From: Nyssa sinensis
Lineage: Eukaryota > Streptophyta > Magnoliopsida > Cornales > Nyssaceae
Assembly: GCA_008638375.1 (NCBI GenBank)
Contig: CM018049.1
Span: 1,660,001 to 1,724,000, forward strand
DNA: 64,000 bases
Direction: 5' to 3'
Shown piece by piece: positions 13,001 to 24,085 of this stretch. The position numbers and the translations under genes were made by a program. Numbering within the stretch: the first letter of the stretch is position 1; each line of letters opens with the position of its first letter. The notes under the pieces were generated by a model that saw only the letters and a program-made list of their open reading frames with translations, ran no database searches and was not told the DNA's origin.

Positions 13001-16000
13001 TTGGTGCCTCTCAATGACAACACTTCAAGAAAGAAAGTTTTCCTCCTGAAGTTATTGGGCATGGCTTTTTTAAGGAGCAAAGAAATGCATCGTTAGGCAA
13101 TAATAATAATAAGTATGAAGCTAAACCTATCAAAAAAAAAAAAAAGTATGAAGCTAATGTTTACAAGTTTAAAGTTGAATATTTTATGTTGTGCTTTGAC
13201 TCGAGAAACAACAACAAAAATGATGATGATAATGGAAGGATAAACTTTCTTGATATGCTCGATGTACTTAGTGGAGCTAGACATATTGTGTTTAATATTG
13301 TGCAATACTTTCTACTTTGCTAGGTTGACCATCCTCAAATATTTGTTTATTTTATTTTTATTTTGGTAAATAGAAGAACTTATTCATAGGTGTGAGATGT
13401 ATCACTCGAGCTCACATCACCCAAAACAATTGAGCGAGGGTTCGTTGCTCGTCGTCCCCGTAATCTATTAGTCATAATAAACATGAGGGTTTTGTCGTTG
13501 GTTTTCGAAGCCCCTCTTTTTTTTTTTAATTTCTCTAGTCTGTCGTTATGGTGTGGTGGAGAGATGAACCACAGAAGACTTGATTTTATACACTTGCATT
13601 TCTGTAAGATTTCCATTTCTATCCAATGTGGGATGGCTTTAAAAGAAGCCCCTCCTTTTTTTCCTTTTGATTTTTTTTTTCATACATCTTTGGGGTTCTA
13701 GACCATTTTTTTCCTATGTGGGACAGCTGTAAAAGCCCATTGTTTCCGATCTTTTCTTATTTATTCTTTTAAGACATTGTTTGGGTGCCACAGTGGCATG
13801 CACCACAGAAATGACCTTTTGGAAACTTGTTTATACACTTACCTTTCTATTAACTTCCCATTCTATCCGATGTGGGGCATTCGATTTCCACTAGAAAAAC
13901 AGTTTTATAAGCAGAAACCTCCGTGACTTTTTATAATCAATGTGGGACAACTACCATTCCTCACACATGCTCGTTCAAACCAAAATGGTACCAGAGGAAT
14001 CCAGTATGTCATCAAATCAGAATTGTATCTCCTCTATCTTCTTCAAGGTTGGCTGAATGTAGTAGACAACATTGGTTAACTTCAGTTTCAACAAGAGTTT
14101 GATATGTATATTCCTCTTCTTTTTTTTCCTTCCATTTCTTTTGATAAATGCTATATTGCAGCTAGATAGCACGTGTATGTAGCTAGTTGGTAATTAAAAA
14201 TTGTGTTTTCTTTGTAAGCTAAAAATGACCTCGTATATAACATTGAAAATATATTTCCTTAATATTATCCCTTCTGTATTTGAAAAGAAAAGGGAAATTA
14301 TCCGAAGGGCATAGCATACACATATAGTAATGTCGCTCAATACACTGCTTGTTTTTCTGTCAGCTCCTCGGTTCTTTTGGTTAACTCTGTTAGGATAATG
14401 GAACATCATGTTGTTCATGGCATTCGTTTTGCAGGGGCCATGGCATTTGATATAGAATACGCACGGTGGTTGGAAGAGCAAAACCGGCAAATCAATGAGC
14501 TGAGATCTGCAGTCAAATCTCATGCGAGTGATGCTGAACTTCGTGTTATTGTTGATGGGGTCATGGCACATTATGATGATATTTTCAGATTGAAGGGCAT
14601 TGCAGCAAAGGCTGATGTTTTCCATTTATTGTCAGGCATGTGGAAGACTCCTGCTGAGAGGTGTTTTCTGTGGCTTGGTGGTTTCCGTTCATCTGAACTC
14701 CTCAAGGTGAGGCAGTATTGATGGTTTCCTTCTGTTGCTGGTAATTCTGGAAAATGCCAAAATGCAATATATTATGAAGAATTTTGAAATGCCATAGAAT
14801 GAATCTTTAGAGAAAATGGAGTAGAAAGTATGTTCTTGTATTTTCCTTCATTCATTTTTTTGGTTGCTATTTATTTCTTTGAAGTGATAGTACCTCATCA
14901 ATGAACAGAAGTAAAAACAATAGGAAAAAATGGATGTACTTAATGCCCAATACCCTCTCTTTTTTTTCTTCTTTTGATCTGGCGCCCGAGTGCACATTCC
15001 CACAAAATTCAATAAATACATATGCTTTTTGATTGTCTATTTGAGAATGAATACTTGGTCATTCTTCTCTATGAAGTGCAGGGTTAGTGATGATTAAACC
15101 CAAATGCCTTGGAGTGTTTCCAATTCAATCAACACGAAAGCAGATATTAGAACCTTGGGCCCTCACCAGTTCAGATGTTTTGATTCTCTGTATTTGGCTC
15201 TTGGTGGGTTTAGGGATGACTTCTTTCTGAGTAGTCCTGGGTTTGTCTGTAAAATATTATAAATATTTATCATCTTGTTTTTCTTTTCATATTCTACATA
15301 TTTGTAGCATCATTAATTGAAAGGTTGAACCATTGGACCTGGTAACTGGCCTTTTCTGTCATATTATTAACTGCCCTATCTTGATAATATTGATGATGAC
15401 ACTTTTCCTAGTTTGAAAGTTTCATTACTAGTTTTGAAGAGTTTGTATGTAAAATTTTGCATTGCTATTATTATCTTCCATGGTCATAATTAAATGGGAA
15501 GTTGGCATTTTGTTTTTCCAATAGCTACAGCTTCCAAGTTTTTTGTTGTAAAACATTTCTGCTGTTCATAGATCTAAAATCTCATTTTGTCACACAGTAG
15601 GGTGTTTTCTGTAGTTCATTGTGGGTTCTTGGTATTAGTTTGTAATTGCTTTACCGATCTTGTCTTTATATATCCTGATCCGCTGATTACGAACTAGTTT
15701 AAAATGTTATTTTGCTTGAAAAAGGTGAGAATTATTCTTTCCAATGCCTTAGCTGTCTAAGTTGTGTCCTCTGGATGTTTTTGATGGGTGCTTAGTTTGA
15801 GCTTGAAAATCTCTGTTGAAAGCTTGAATCACTTAAGCCTGTCCTTCATTGCTGCTATTTATCAGTCAAATATACCTTTTAGGAACCCAATCTTCCAGCC
15901 ATCTATATTGTATGCTTTAATAAAGCACTTGGGACCTAAACACATCTGATGTGAACGAACATGTACTGCTGTTTCACACTGGTGCTGTGCTTGGTGATGC

Positions 16001-17376
16001 TTTTTTCTGCTTTCACCAATCAATCTTGAATCCAAGTTTAGTGTTGTTCTTATGGGTTGGTCTGTTATGCATGTCCTCGAGCTCAAACCCTTTCCCTCGG
16101 GCAAACATTGATCTTAATCTGCCCCCACAGATTGATATTTGAATTAATTATTTTCTTATTAATATTTGGATATATATATATATATATATTTGTGTATATT
16201 TCATGTTTTATTCTACTTCTGCTTCTTGAATTGGGCTGGTATGGTTGCAGCTTCTTGTGAATCAATTGGAGCCTCTAACAGAACAGCAATTGGTGGCCAT
16301 TGGAAACTTGCAGCAGTCATCTCAGCAGGCAGAAGATGCATTGTCCCAGGGTATGGAGGCATTGCAGCAATCTCTAGCTGAGACCTTGTCCAGTGGATCT
16401 CTTGGCTCCTCGGGGTCATCTGGGAATGTTGCTAACTATATGGGTCAGATGGCCATGGCCATGGGAAAGCTAGGGACTCTTGAGGGATTTATTCGCCAGG
16501 TGATTCTTCTTTAAGTTTTCATGGCACTTATACTTGTTTGGACTCCCAATAAGACCGCACGAGAGTTCCATGAATCCATGTTGTAATCTGGATTCTAAGT
16601 TTTAGTATTTGTTTTAGTTTATATTTCTGTTTGAAAAGAAAATAAAATCTGAAACTCTTTCAAGTATCTGCAGATTTGATGTGAAAATGCTATTTGTTTT
16701 TAGCTTCTGTGTTGAACTCCTTGAAGTGATTCCTAACTGAAATGAAATGTTGGAAACTTTTGAAACTTCACTACTGAAACATTAAAGATTGAAATGAACT
16801 ATTGAAGTTCTTGAACTTCTTCCCTTCTGATGATTCAAAATTTTCTCATGCATGAATAATATAATTTAGTGCTCCAGTTTTCTCATAATTCTTCACAACA
16901 GTAGGGAATAATTTATTATCAGGAAATTGGTTGGAAATACATAGAACATGTCTGGAGAATCCTCACCCTTACTTTTTTCCTGGACAAACCGAAGGAAAAT
17001 TCGAGGCTGAATTTAAATATGGAAAAAATGATAGCATGTAGAAAAAGGGAGGAAAGGGGGCAAAAAGAGAACTGAGGGACTTGGTTTTGAGGGAGAATGT
17101 AGAAACATATTCTGCCTTCATGGAATTAAAATCTGGAAATTTTGTAAATTGTTGATGATATCTGTAGTGCAATAAATAACCCTCTGTTGCTGCTATAGTC
17201 TCTCACGGTGTTTCTTGGGGTAAATACAGGCTGACAATCTGCGACAACAAACGCTGCAACAAATGCACCGTATATTGACAACCCGCCAGTCAGCTCGTGC
17301 TCTCCTTGCAATACATGACTATTTCTCCCGACTTCGTGCACTTAGTTCCCTTTGGCTTGCTCGCCCAAGAGAATGA
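4020..17376 (+). CDS. TGA2/6-like: clade II TGA-type bZIP transcription factor (TGA2/TGA6-like), 3' five exons
   Basis: The encoded nuclear factor binds TGACG (as-1) elements and, by family knowledge, works with NPR1 in salicylic-acid and detoxification responses. CDS is join(4020..4097,4207..4258,14435..14706,16251..16499,17230..17376); all junctions are GT-AG and the frame stays open for 265 residues to TGA. Residues 1-26 are the leucine zipper (Leu 6, 13, 20; starts AYVQQLESS). Residues about 44-125 are the start of the DOG1/TGA domain ([31 protein letters not shown]). The C-terminus is [12 protein letters not shown], typical of TGA2/5/6. The two redox cysteines of TGA1/4 are replaced (IGNLQQSS), which excludes clade I. 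About 65 N-terminal residues, including the basic region, must lie on exons left of the window. The gene looks functional despite a 10.2-kb intron full of insertions. Confidence 0.95.
4207..4258 (+). CDS. TGA2/6-like: TGA exon: zipper-DOG1 linker
   Basis: 52 nt, phase 0 start, leaving one base (G) that completes a Gly codon with the next exon 10 kb away. It encodes [17 protein letters not shown]. The donor is GTATTC. The intron before it is only 109 bp. Confidence 0.93.
4259..6815. other. 5' part of the 10.2-kb TGA intron
   Basis: Intron sequence without recognisable genes. It includes a GGT/GTG-rich imperfect tract at about 5,590-5,880 and a homopolymer junction at 6,180-6,231: 16 C followed by A-rich sequence. 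The latter is a likely slippage and assembly trouble spot. Confidence 0.5.
6180..6231. repeat. poly(C)/poly(A) tract
   Basis: A run of about 16 C followed directly by A-rich sequence. Confidence 0.9.
9741..9967 (-). pseudogene. rps16: plastid-derived rps16 exon 2 (ribosomal protein bS16c)
   Basis: In plastids this exon encodes most of small-subunit ribosomal protein S16. On the minus strand it starts (G)AGCCGTCTATCG and translates as [16 protein letters not shown], then [13 protein letters not shown], then [18 protein letters not shown], and ends NQIKFN and TAA at 9,741-9,743. Its 227 nt plus the usual 40-nt exon 1 give the normal 88-codon product. The frame is undamaged, which suggests a fairly recent transfer. 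Exon 1 and most of the intron are absent, so it cannot make S16c here. It lies antisense in the intron of the TGA gene. Confidence 0.92.
9968..10085 (-). other. 3' end of plastid rps16 group II intron (domains V-VI)
   Basis: The minus strand contains GAGCCGTACGAGGAGAAAAC followed by CTTCCTATACG, a typical domain V hairpin. After it comes a G-rich link and a domain VI region ending just before exon 2. It is truncated and cannot self-splice. Confidence 0.8.
10570..10640. repeat. (AC)n(AT)n(AC)n microsatellite
   Basis: Compound dinucleotide repeat in the leader part of element K. It creates several overlapping low-complexity frames that are not genes. Confidence 0.9.
10870..11075. repeat. AC-rich low-complexity tract ending in (GA)n
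   Basis: Imperfect CA/TG and ACAC clusters with a (GA) run at about 11,060-11,071. Frames on both strands here are compositional. Confidence 0.7.
11880..12960 (+). pseudogene. LINE ORF2 C-terminal remnant
   Basis: The segment reads [15 protein letters not shown], then after a frameshift WL-MFGVETE, then [18 protein letters not shown] followed by [12 protein letters not shown] (about 12,030-12,125). It continues into a degraded stretch with [13 protein letters not shown] similarity at about 12,310-12,345. This order (GLGI.., KWLWRFGVE, GGWCTKEV, LWKSIRKGW) is that of the region between the reverse transcriptase and the zf-RVT domain of plant LINEs. Stops and frameshifts are frequent. It sits in sense orientation in the large TGA intron. 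Confidence 0.8.
13111..13157 (+). mobile_element. minimal poly(A)-tail insertion with 14-bp target duplication
   Basis: AAGTATGAAGCTAA at 13,111-13,124 is repeated exactly at 13,144-13,157. Between the copies lie only ACCTATC-like bases and about 13 A. This is what target-primed insertion of an almost completely 5'-truncated LINE or SINE would leave. Confidence 0.6.
13560..13960. repeat. diverged about 240-bp duplication with ATGTGGG motifs
   Basis: About 13,567-13,634 and 13,805-13,880 share a TATACACTT...TTCCATTTCTATCC-type sequence ending in CCRATGTGGG. Further ATGTGGGAC motifs occur at about 13,713 and 13,939. This is possibly a worn LTR or MITE; no class can be assigned. Confidence 0.5.
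14435..14706 (+). CDS. TGA2/6-like: TGA exon: DOG1/TGA domain N-terminal half
   Basis: 272 nt after acceptor TTTTGCAG and before donor GTGAGG. It encodes [11 protein letters not shown] through FRSSELLK, the first half of the domain used for dimerisation and co-activator contact. A 1,544-bp intron follows. Confidence 0.95.
16163..16192. repeat. (TA)n microsatellite in TGA intron
   Basis: Alternating TA run about 60-90 bp upstream of the acceptor for the exon at 16,251. Confidence 0.85.
16251..16499 (+). CDS. TGA2/6-like: TGA exon: central domain
   Basis: 249 nt, 83 codons, phase 0, after acceptor GGTTGCAG and before donor GTGATT. It encodes [13 protein letters not shown] through TLEGFIRQ, including the [16 protein letters not shown] helix. 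Positions that are Cys in TGA1/TGA4 are Gly and Ser here, so this protein lacks the disulfide switch known for clade I. Confidence 0.95.
17230..17376 (+). CDS. TGA2/6-like: TGA terminal exon
   Basis: 147 nt after acceptor AATACAG, 48 codons and stop TGA at 17,374-17,376. It encodes [12 protein letters not shown] through [13 protein letters not shown], the highly conserved C-terminus. Confidence 0.95.
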   Translation, partial: ADNLRQQTLQQMHRILTTRQSARALLAIHDYFSRLRALSSLWLARPRE

Positions 17377-17965
17377 AAAGCTTCACAACTTTGATGGAGT
17401 GGTTCTGTAAGGTCATGGGTTGTGCTGAAAGTTATATGGGCATGAATGACTTGGGACTATTACTCCGTTGCTGTTTTTGGGGTCTTCTTCTGTATTTTAG
17501 GTTCAAGATACCAGTGTATCCACCGCATAGCATGTTAGTCATAATACAGTCATGGGAGTTTGTCTCTCTAATCTCTTTTCTAGAAATGTTATTGGAAAAA
17601 ATTAGGTGATTTCTATTGTTTATTTTTTATTTTAATTAGTGACTGACTACCCAGAATGAAATTGAAATCAATTTGAGTGATTCAATTGCTCTCACCTTTT
17701 AATTATTTTTGCTCTCATTTCATTTGATTGCTCATATCTCTTTCAAGGCAAATGCCTTTTGGCAACCAAAGCATGTCCTGTTCGAGACTCTTACTACAAG
17801 TTAATGGAAATGATTGGCTGTTCTTCCTATTAGAAATTGACTTAATGCTACTAATGAAGATATTCTTAATTTGTTTTTTTCCTTTACCCCTTTCTTTGTT
17901 TTATTCCTTCTCATTCACACAAATTCAACTCCTTTTGCTCGAGCTAATAAAACATTAATCATTCT
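17377..17965 (+). terminator. TGA 3' UTR region with AATAAA signal
   Basis: The sequence after the TGA stop is T-rich without other coding signals. A canonical AATAAA lies at 17,946-17,951. The true cleavage site may be earlier. Confidence 0.5.
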
Positions 17966-18690
17966 TTTCTTTCCACCACAAACCAAGAGCTAATGCAACG
18001 CAAATCTTAAGGGGAGCATCAACATCCTACCATTTACTCTCAAAGTCTAATGATTTATATATGTGGATGGCTAGGAGGCTGTGGGAGTTATTAGAGATGT
18101 GAGTTGTAAGGGCGAGTATAACTTGCACGTCAAATGTCAGGTGAAACTTTAGAGTTAAGTGGAAGGGTTGAGGTAAGGCGATTTAGATCTTTGTAAAAGG
18201 GACTCCCAAGAGGTTAGGATGAGACTTATGTTGACCTTCACGTGATTCTCAGTATCTATGTTGCAACTAGAGTACGATTCTAGATACCTAGAATCGAGAG
18301 CAAAGGTGGTCAAAGTCAATCCTCTTGATTGATTGATTTTATAGGGGTATTTATAGTGATAGGTCATGTGACAACCCTTAGTGAGCCCTTAGTTGTTGAC
18401 AAGTGTACCACTATGGTCCAAAATAGGAGTTAGTTAAGGTGGAGTCCCCTCTTTGTTTTAAAAGGTCTAGATAGCCCTACGTGCGAGCCGCGAGAAGCTT
18501 CTTAGAGTGCCTGTTACCATAGCCGCCAATCAACAAGAACCCGAATATCTTGTATTGTGGGGAACATAGTGCGAAGGTTACGCTGCATCAGCATGCTAGA
18601 CTCGAAGGCCTCCTAGGACTTGCCCTTAAGACTTTAGGGTGCCCCAGTTAAGGGCGAGCAAGGTAGTGATTACGTGTGACACTTGTAAAC
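17966..18690. other. intergenic, nothing recognised
   Basis: Moderately GC-rich sequence without convincing frames or known repeat ends. Confidence 0.4.
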
Positions 18691-18699
18691 CTTTATGAG

Positions 18700-19045
18700 T
18701 GCTTGCATGAGGGAGGGGGCCCTCTTAGTAGGGTTCTCCCATCTCTTGAGTGCATGTTGACGAGGGTGCCTCAATTGGGCTTGTATAACCCTCATTAGAG
18801 AAAGGGCCCTCTTGATGGGGTTCTCCCCCCCTCCTGAGCGCATGTTGGCAAGGGTGGCTCAGTTGGGCGCATGTGACCCTCGTGAAGGAGGGGGCCCTCT
18901 TAGTGGGGTTCTCCCCTTCACCTGAGCGCATGTTGGCAAGGGTGCCTCAATTGGGCGCATGTGACCTTCATGAGGGAGGGGGGCCTCTTAATGGGGTTCT
19001 CCCCTCTCTTGGCGAGGGTGCCTCAGTTGGGCACGTATAACCCTA
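18700..19045. repeat. tandem repeat, about 88-bp unit, four copies
   Basis: GGGCCTCTTAGTGGGGTTCT-type units begin at about 18,718, 18,805, 18,893 and 18,981. Each is followed by a GCATGTTGGCAAGGGTG-like segment and CTCARTTGGGC. The tract is GC-rich compared with its surroundings, and the last unit is shortened. An (AT)n run follows at about 19,121-19,144. Confidence 0.85.
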
Positions 19046-19574
19046 TTTTGGACAAGTTGGACGTTGTCCCCTATTGAGTCACGTTGTCGGTACTTTTGTG
19101 TTGACGTGGTACTTTGTACCTATAATATATATATATATATATATGTTGTTCACAAGGAATCTTATAAAGTTTTTACACTAACCATCATCAATAAACTATC
19201 TAACACAATCTCATCCCCCTTTTTTTTCCCAACATAAAACACTAAACATGACATGGGCAAAGTTATACATATGACATACCAAACCGTTTTCATTATTCCC
19301 ATTCATAAATAAAGTCTAGCAGTCTCATAAAGGGAAATAGGCATTTGATCAAGCCATTAAGCATGTTACATCCTTTTAAACTAAAAGCCGAATGCCAAAC
19401 TTCATAGAGATTTACATTATTGACTAAGGACACCAAAATATAATCCAACATGGTTGTCACCTATTGTGCATTAGGACTGCATGCCCTTATGTATTGTGTG
19501 CATAGTGGAAATTATGATGTTCCACAAAGTGCCATGTGGACGCCATATGCCACCCTACCAAAATGGTCGTTCAA
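19046..19574. other. intergenic spacer between two satellites
   Basis: Contains the (AT)n tract and otherwise no recognised feature. Confidence 0.4.
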
Positions 19575-19935
19575 CAAAGAAAGCTCCACGAGGCACAATG
19601 AAGTGACCCCGCTCGATAGGGTCGCATGTACACGAGTTGTGAAGAACCCTATCTGCTAGAAGTTTTGCGTAGGGTTCCACAAGCTCCATAGGATACAATG
19701 ACGTGTCCCCGCACGACAGAGTAACCTTGTATTACAAGAGTTGGGAGTTAGAGAAGTTCCCCGCAGAACTCCACCCGCCAGAAGTTCCATACAGTGTTCC
19801 ACAAGCTTTATAGGGTACAATGAAGCATCCCCATATGGCAAATCCGCTTAAACACAAGAGCCGTGGGAAAGAGAAATTCCCTGCAAAACTCCACAAGCCA
19901 GAGGCTCTGTGTAGAGTTCTGCGCATGACTCTCCC
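19575..19935. repeat. degenerate tandem repeat, about 100-125-bp unit, three copies
   Basis: Units begin GCTCCACGAGG (19,583), GCTCCATAGGA (19,682) and GCTTTATAGGG (19,805). Each is followed by an ACAATGAMG...CCCC segment and an ACAAGAG...GAAG segment, and ends CCAGAAGTTCC or similar. Spacing of 99 and 123 bp shows an internal deletion in the first unit. Confidence 0.75.
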
Positions 19936-20849
19936 ATAGGAAATGCCCAAAAGACTTAGGGACAAGTCTTAGAAGACTCCTTAACTCAGGATACTTAGGG
20001 TATTGTGGCATGGTAGCTTAGATAAGTGACCAAAATTCACTCCACATTTAATGAGACAATACTTTGGTCTGACTTAGAGACATGGGATTATGACTTTCAT
20101 TAATGGTAGCTGAAAGTGATAATATGCACAAAATAAATGCTTGTTAAAACCTTTCCCGCCTAAAGCCAATACTCTTGTCATGTGCATCCCAAACAAGACA
20201 AAGATTCGTAAGTAGTAACGACATGGGAGAACAATAAAGAAACAAGCATTCAATAAGCTTGGACTTCATTAGAAAAAGGTTGTCACTAATATCCTAGGAA
20301 GAACATTCTGAATCCTTCCCCTCATTTATTGGCAATCAATGAAAGAAGAGGGTTAAGGCACATTCAGTTTGTCCCTATTCTTCCTAGAATCCCATCTCCT
20401 TAATCAACTCATCAAATTCCTCTCGAATCCTCAAGCTTCTCATAGCCAATCCTTCAAATAGCTTGACTCCTCCACGATTTTGGACTCTTTTGATCAAGCC
20501 ATTCAACAATCGCGAATCCTCACAACCTTAGTGTCCACCGATCCCTTAACGCTAAATCCTTGTACTTGAACTCCATTTATCGTTAGTGGTGAATTTGACG
20601 TGAACCAAGGCTCTTTTGATCTAATTGGATCATGTGGTTTGATCAAATCCGATCAATGTAAATGAGTAAAGATGGTTATGAATGATCTCTCACAAGAGCT
20701 TTAAGATCTATCAAAAAATTAGCTCTCACAATTTGAGACTTTCTTACTTTATTTTTGGCTACTCTAAATCGTATTTTCACCTATTTTCGCAAAGAGCTTG
20801 AATGATATCCAAATGTCTAAATATCATAATATAAATCTGTTTTCTGCCT
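19936..20849. other. intergenic, nothing recognised
   Basis: No coding or repeat structure could be supported in this stretch. Confidence 0.4.
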
Positions 20850-21075
20850 AGGGTTCGTTCAAACGAACCATCATTTGTTCGAACAAGCACTTGCTCGTTC
20901 GAATGAACAAGGAACGAATATCAAATGAGTATAACTCTGAGGTTGCAGCAACTCGTTTGATACAGAATGTTCAAACGAATGAAAACAAATGAGAATGCTC
21001 GAACGAATGAAAACAAATGAGAATGAACTTCTCTATTATTCGTTCGAATGAGCCAAGATTTGTTCGAACGAGCAA
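20850..21075. repeat. cluster of TTCGAACGA-type palindromic motifs
   Basis: At least eight variants of GTTCGAACGA or CGTTCGAATGA occur in about 225 bp, in both orientations. They include a direct repeat of a CGAATGAAAACAAATGAGAA-type sequence at about 20,975-21,025. Confidence 0.7.
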
Positions 21076-21509
21076 CAGAGAGTTGCTCATTCTTTGCTTG
21101 TCTTGTGAACTAAATTTATCCCTTAAGAGTTTTAAAGATTCATTTTGGGAGAATTAGTTCACAACCACAAGTCAATCATATACATGATGATACGATAAAA
21201 TCTATTTGCAATCCATGCATGACGTGAGTGTGTGAGATCCAAATCAAATACAAAGGTCCATTTTACCTTTCATGAACTACTTCTTGACTTTGGGCATCAC
21301 TAGGGGTAAAATGGTAATTTTACACCTTTACGGGTCTTAATTTTTTGAGACTCCGTCTCCTAAAATGGACCCCATCATTGGATTCAAAATTCCCAACATA
21401 ATAGGAATACACTATACTTTTAATCTATTTGGACTCTAGAAATTATTTCAATAATTAACTAAATTAATTTAAATAATATTCTATATTATTTATGTTAAAA
21501 CATGATCAC

Positions 21510-21590
21510 ACGTGCCTCAGTGTCACTGGTGGTCCGCGTGTTGGGTTTAGGTGCCCACACGCTCAATGGTTGAGGGTTCAAAACTTGGGG
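21510..21590 (+). other. tRNA-like A/B-box module in element V
   Basis: An A-box-like TGTCACTGGTGG lies at about 21,521 and a B-box-like GGTTCAAAACT at about 21,574. It is antisense to V, and the boxes are degenerate. Confidence 0.4.
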
Positions 21591-24019
21591 GTAGCAGTCC
21601 CCTTTATTTTTCCAACTGTTTTTAAAACAAATAAGGGATAGAGGCTAAACATGGATAAGTTATCCTTATTCTGAATAGGGTTAATAAATTAATTTATTAT
21701 CCCTACAACCAAACACCCCTAATTCATTTTATATTAAAAACCTAAACTGTGCCATTTTGATAATAACCCAACCCATTTCATTTCGGGTTGGGGCTCGACC
21801 CAACTTTGACCCATAACTGACCCTGTCACTGTTCTTCTTCTTTGGCCAGCTTCTAGTACCTCCTCCGGTGCCAGCCAAATTTTTTCGGTGGAATTTTTGT
21901 GTCGGCCCAATGGGGTTTGAACCCAAATTTCCTATGGAATCTATATCCAAACTTGGTTTTGGGTTTTTATCATTGGAAATGGCCAGAATAGGGAAAACAA
22001 GTGGCTGTTCTAGCGAGGCATGGTTTTTCAGCTACCCCTTTATTTTCTATTTCGTGGCTTTCTAGCCACTCTTTTCCTCTCCTTTTTCTTCCTACATGAT
22101 TCTAAGGTTGAGGGGAACAATTCCCCAATCCTCAAGTGGCTTGAAACCACTAAAATACTACACTACCCGAAACCTGCAACTCAAGATTTTTCCCTTGTTT
22201 CTTCACCAAACTACACCCTATTTCTTCCTAAATTCTCCATTTTTCCTGTCTTACAAGTTTGCATGCAAGTTTTCATAACCCAAAAATAAATTCAGAACTT
22301 GAATTTTAGCAGAACAAAACTTTACTTCTTCCATATCTATCTCCTATAATCATTGTAACACCCCGACCTGAATAGGAGGTCGTCGGGTCGTGGGTTACGA
22401 ATAGGTGATCAAGACCTTGAGAGACGGGGTCAGTTTCGACTCCGACGCGCGAATTTTTAGTAATAGTCCTGAAAACTCAGGACGACTATACATCACTTTC
22501 GTTGCAATCACCAATTTGTCGGTTCCGTGATAAGTATATTTTCATGTCAACTGCCGGTCATCGGTACGAGTATGAGAATTGGGCACGCATTACGAGGATA
22601 CAAAGGATTAGAGTAAATATTATACACTTAAGAGAATAATTAATTTTTAAAGTAATTAATTATTTTAATAGAAGAAATTAATGATAGCATGTATGAATAC
22701 TTATATATTAATGTATGTGCTATGTAAATAATTATAAATTACTTTGTATATATATATATATACATGAAGATACATGTGTATTATATGGAAGCATACTATT
22801 GTCCAAGGTGTAATAAAGGTGTGTATGTGTGTCGGTGAGAGGTGTGTGTATGTGTCCAAGTGTGTAAGAGTGTAAATTACATTATATATGTGTGTATATA
22901 TATATATACATGCAAGGCAAACAAAACACACAACCACACAACCGGCCATGATGGCCTGCTCTCCACTGCTTGCCACTGCTCAAACTGGGAGGCACTCATG
23001 AGAAAACCTGAATTAGGCTAACCCATTTGGTAGGACAATCAGAAAAATGTAATAATCACACATGTACCATTATACACACAACTATATACACACTTTTGAG
23101 CCATCTGAGAGTAAGGGAAAGATTGAAGGAGATTCTGGGAATTCAGAAGTGAGGAACAAGGGAGAAATAGAGAAAGAAAGAGGGCTGAGATCTCGGACCT
23201 AGAGGTAAACCCATCAAAAACACCTAAATTTCTCTCTCTAAAAATCATGCATGTGTATAGGCTGTTTAAGTTTGATATATGCTTGAATGATGTTTAGAAT
23301 ATTAGTACGTGAGTAATACATGAAAATTGGCCACAAAACAGCCCTAGAACACCAAGTACAACACACAATCACTATGGTCGAACCCTTGACAGCAGGTCTG
23401 AACCAACCCTGGTTAATCCAATTTTGGTCTATAGGGACTGAAACTAGACCATTCCAGGGTCTTAAAACCCCTGACCGCGATCAAACAGCCCAAGAAATGG
23501 CTCTCAAAAATCGAGTTGCAGGTTACGAGTTTGAAACCCAAACCTTTAAATTCAGTGTTAAATCGACTTTTATGAATGAAAACTGAAACCTTATGATTAG
23601 GGGATCACAACAAAACAAACCTCATGTGATTTGGCTAAAAAATGAGCATTTACGAACGAGTTGCAGGTTGGATTATCAACCCTTTGCCCGAACTCGTGAG
23701 GCCAATACAACCTCTAAAACGAATGCCAAAATGATCCTTACTGTCCCAAAAACTTTTTGAATTAAAAACAGTAGGATTTCCCTTAACCAAAATCCACGAA
23801 AATGGAAGAAATGTAACGCAGGAATTAGGGCAACAGTCGTGGGTTGATGAGGAAGACGACGCTGAGTCAACTCGTCGTCTTTCGAGTTGAATGGGTTGAC
23901 TCGGACACATGGCAGCATTCGGAGCTGCCACCGAATAAATAGAGAGACGTCGTTTGGGGGGGCCTGATATGTAAATGTATAAAACGGTGTTAAGTTTTAA
24001 AAAGGAAAGGAAATTTTCG

Positions 24020-24085
24020 GTCGGTGGGGTTCGAACCCCTGACCTCACACGCCCAACAGTTCACTTTACCGCTCGGCCACGCGTG
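24020..24085 (-). other. tRNA-like module with canonical A and B boxes in LTR U
   Basis: The minus strand contains TGGCCGAGCGG (canonical tRNA-Leu/Ser A box) and GGGGTTCGAACCCC (B box with T-stem) about 31 nt apart. No acceptor stem closes around them, so it is not a tRNA gene. A second, weaker pair follows at about 24,176-24,232. Confidence 0.65.

Noticed and set aside
24020..24085. Functional tRNA-Leu or tRNA-Ser gene
   Set aside because: A and B boxes are good, but no acceptor stem or anticodon arm pairs around them.
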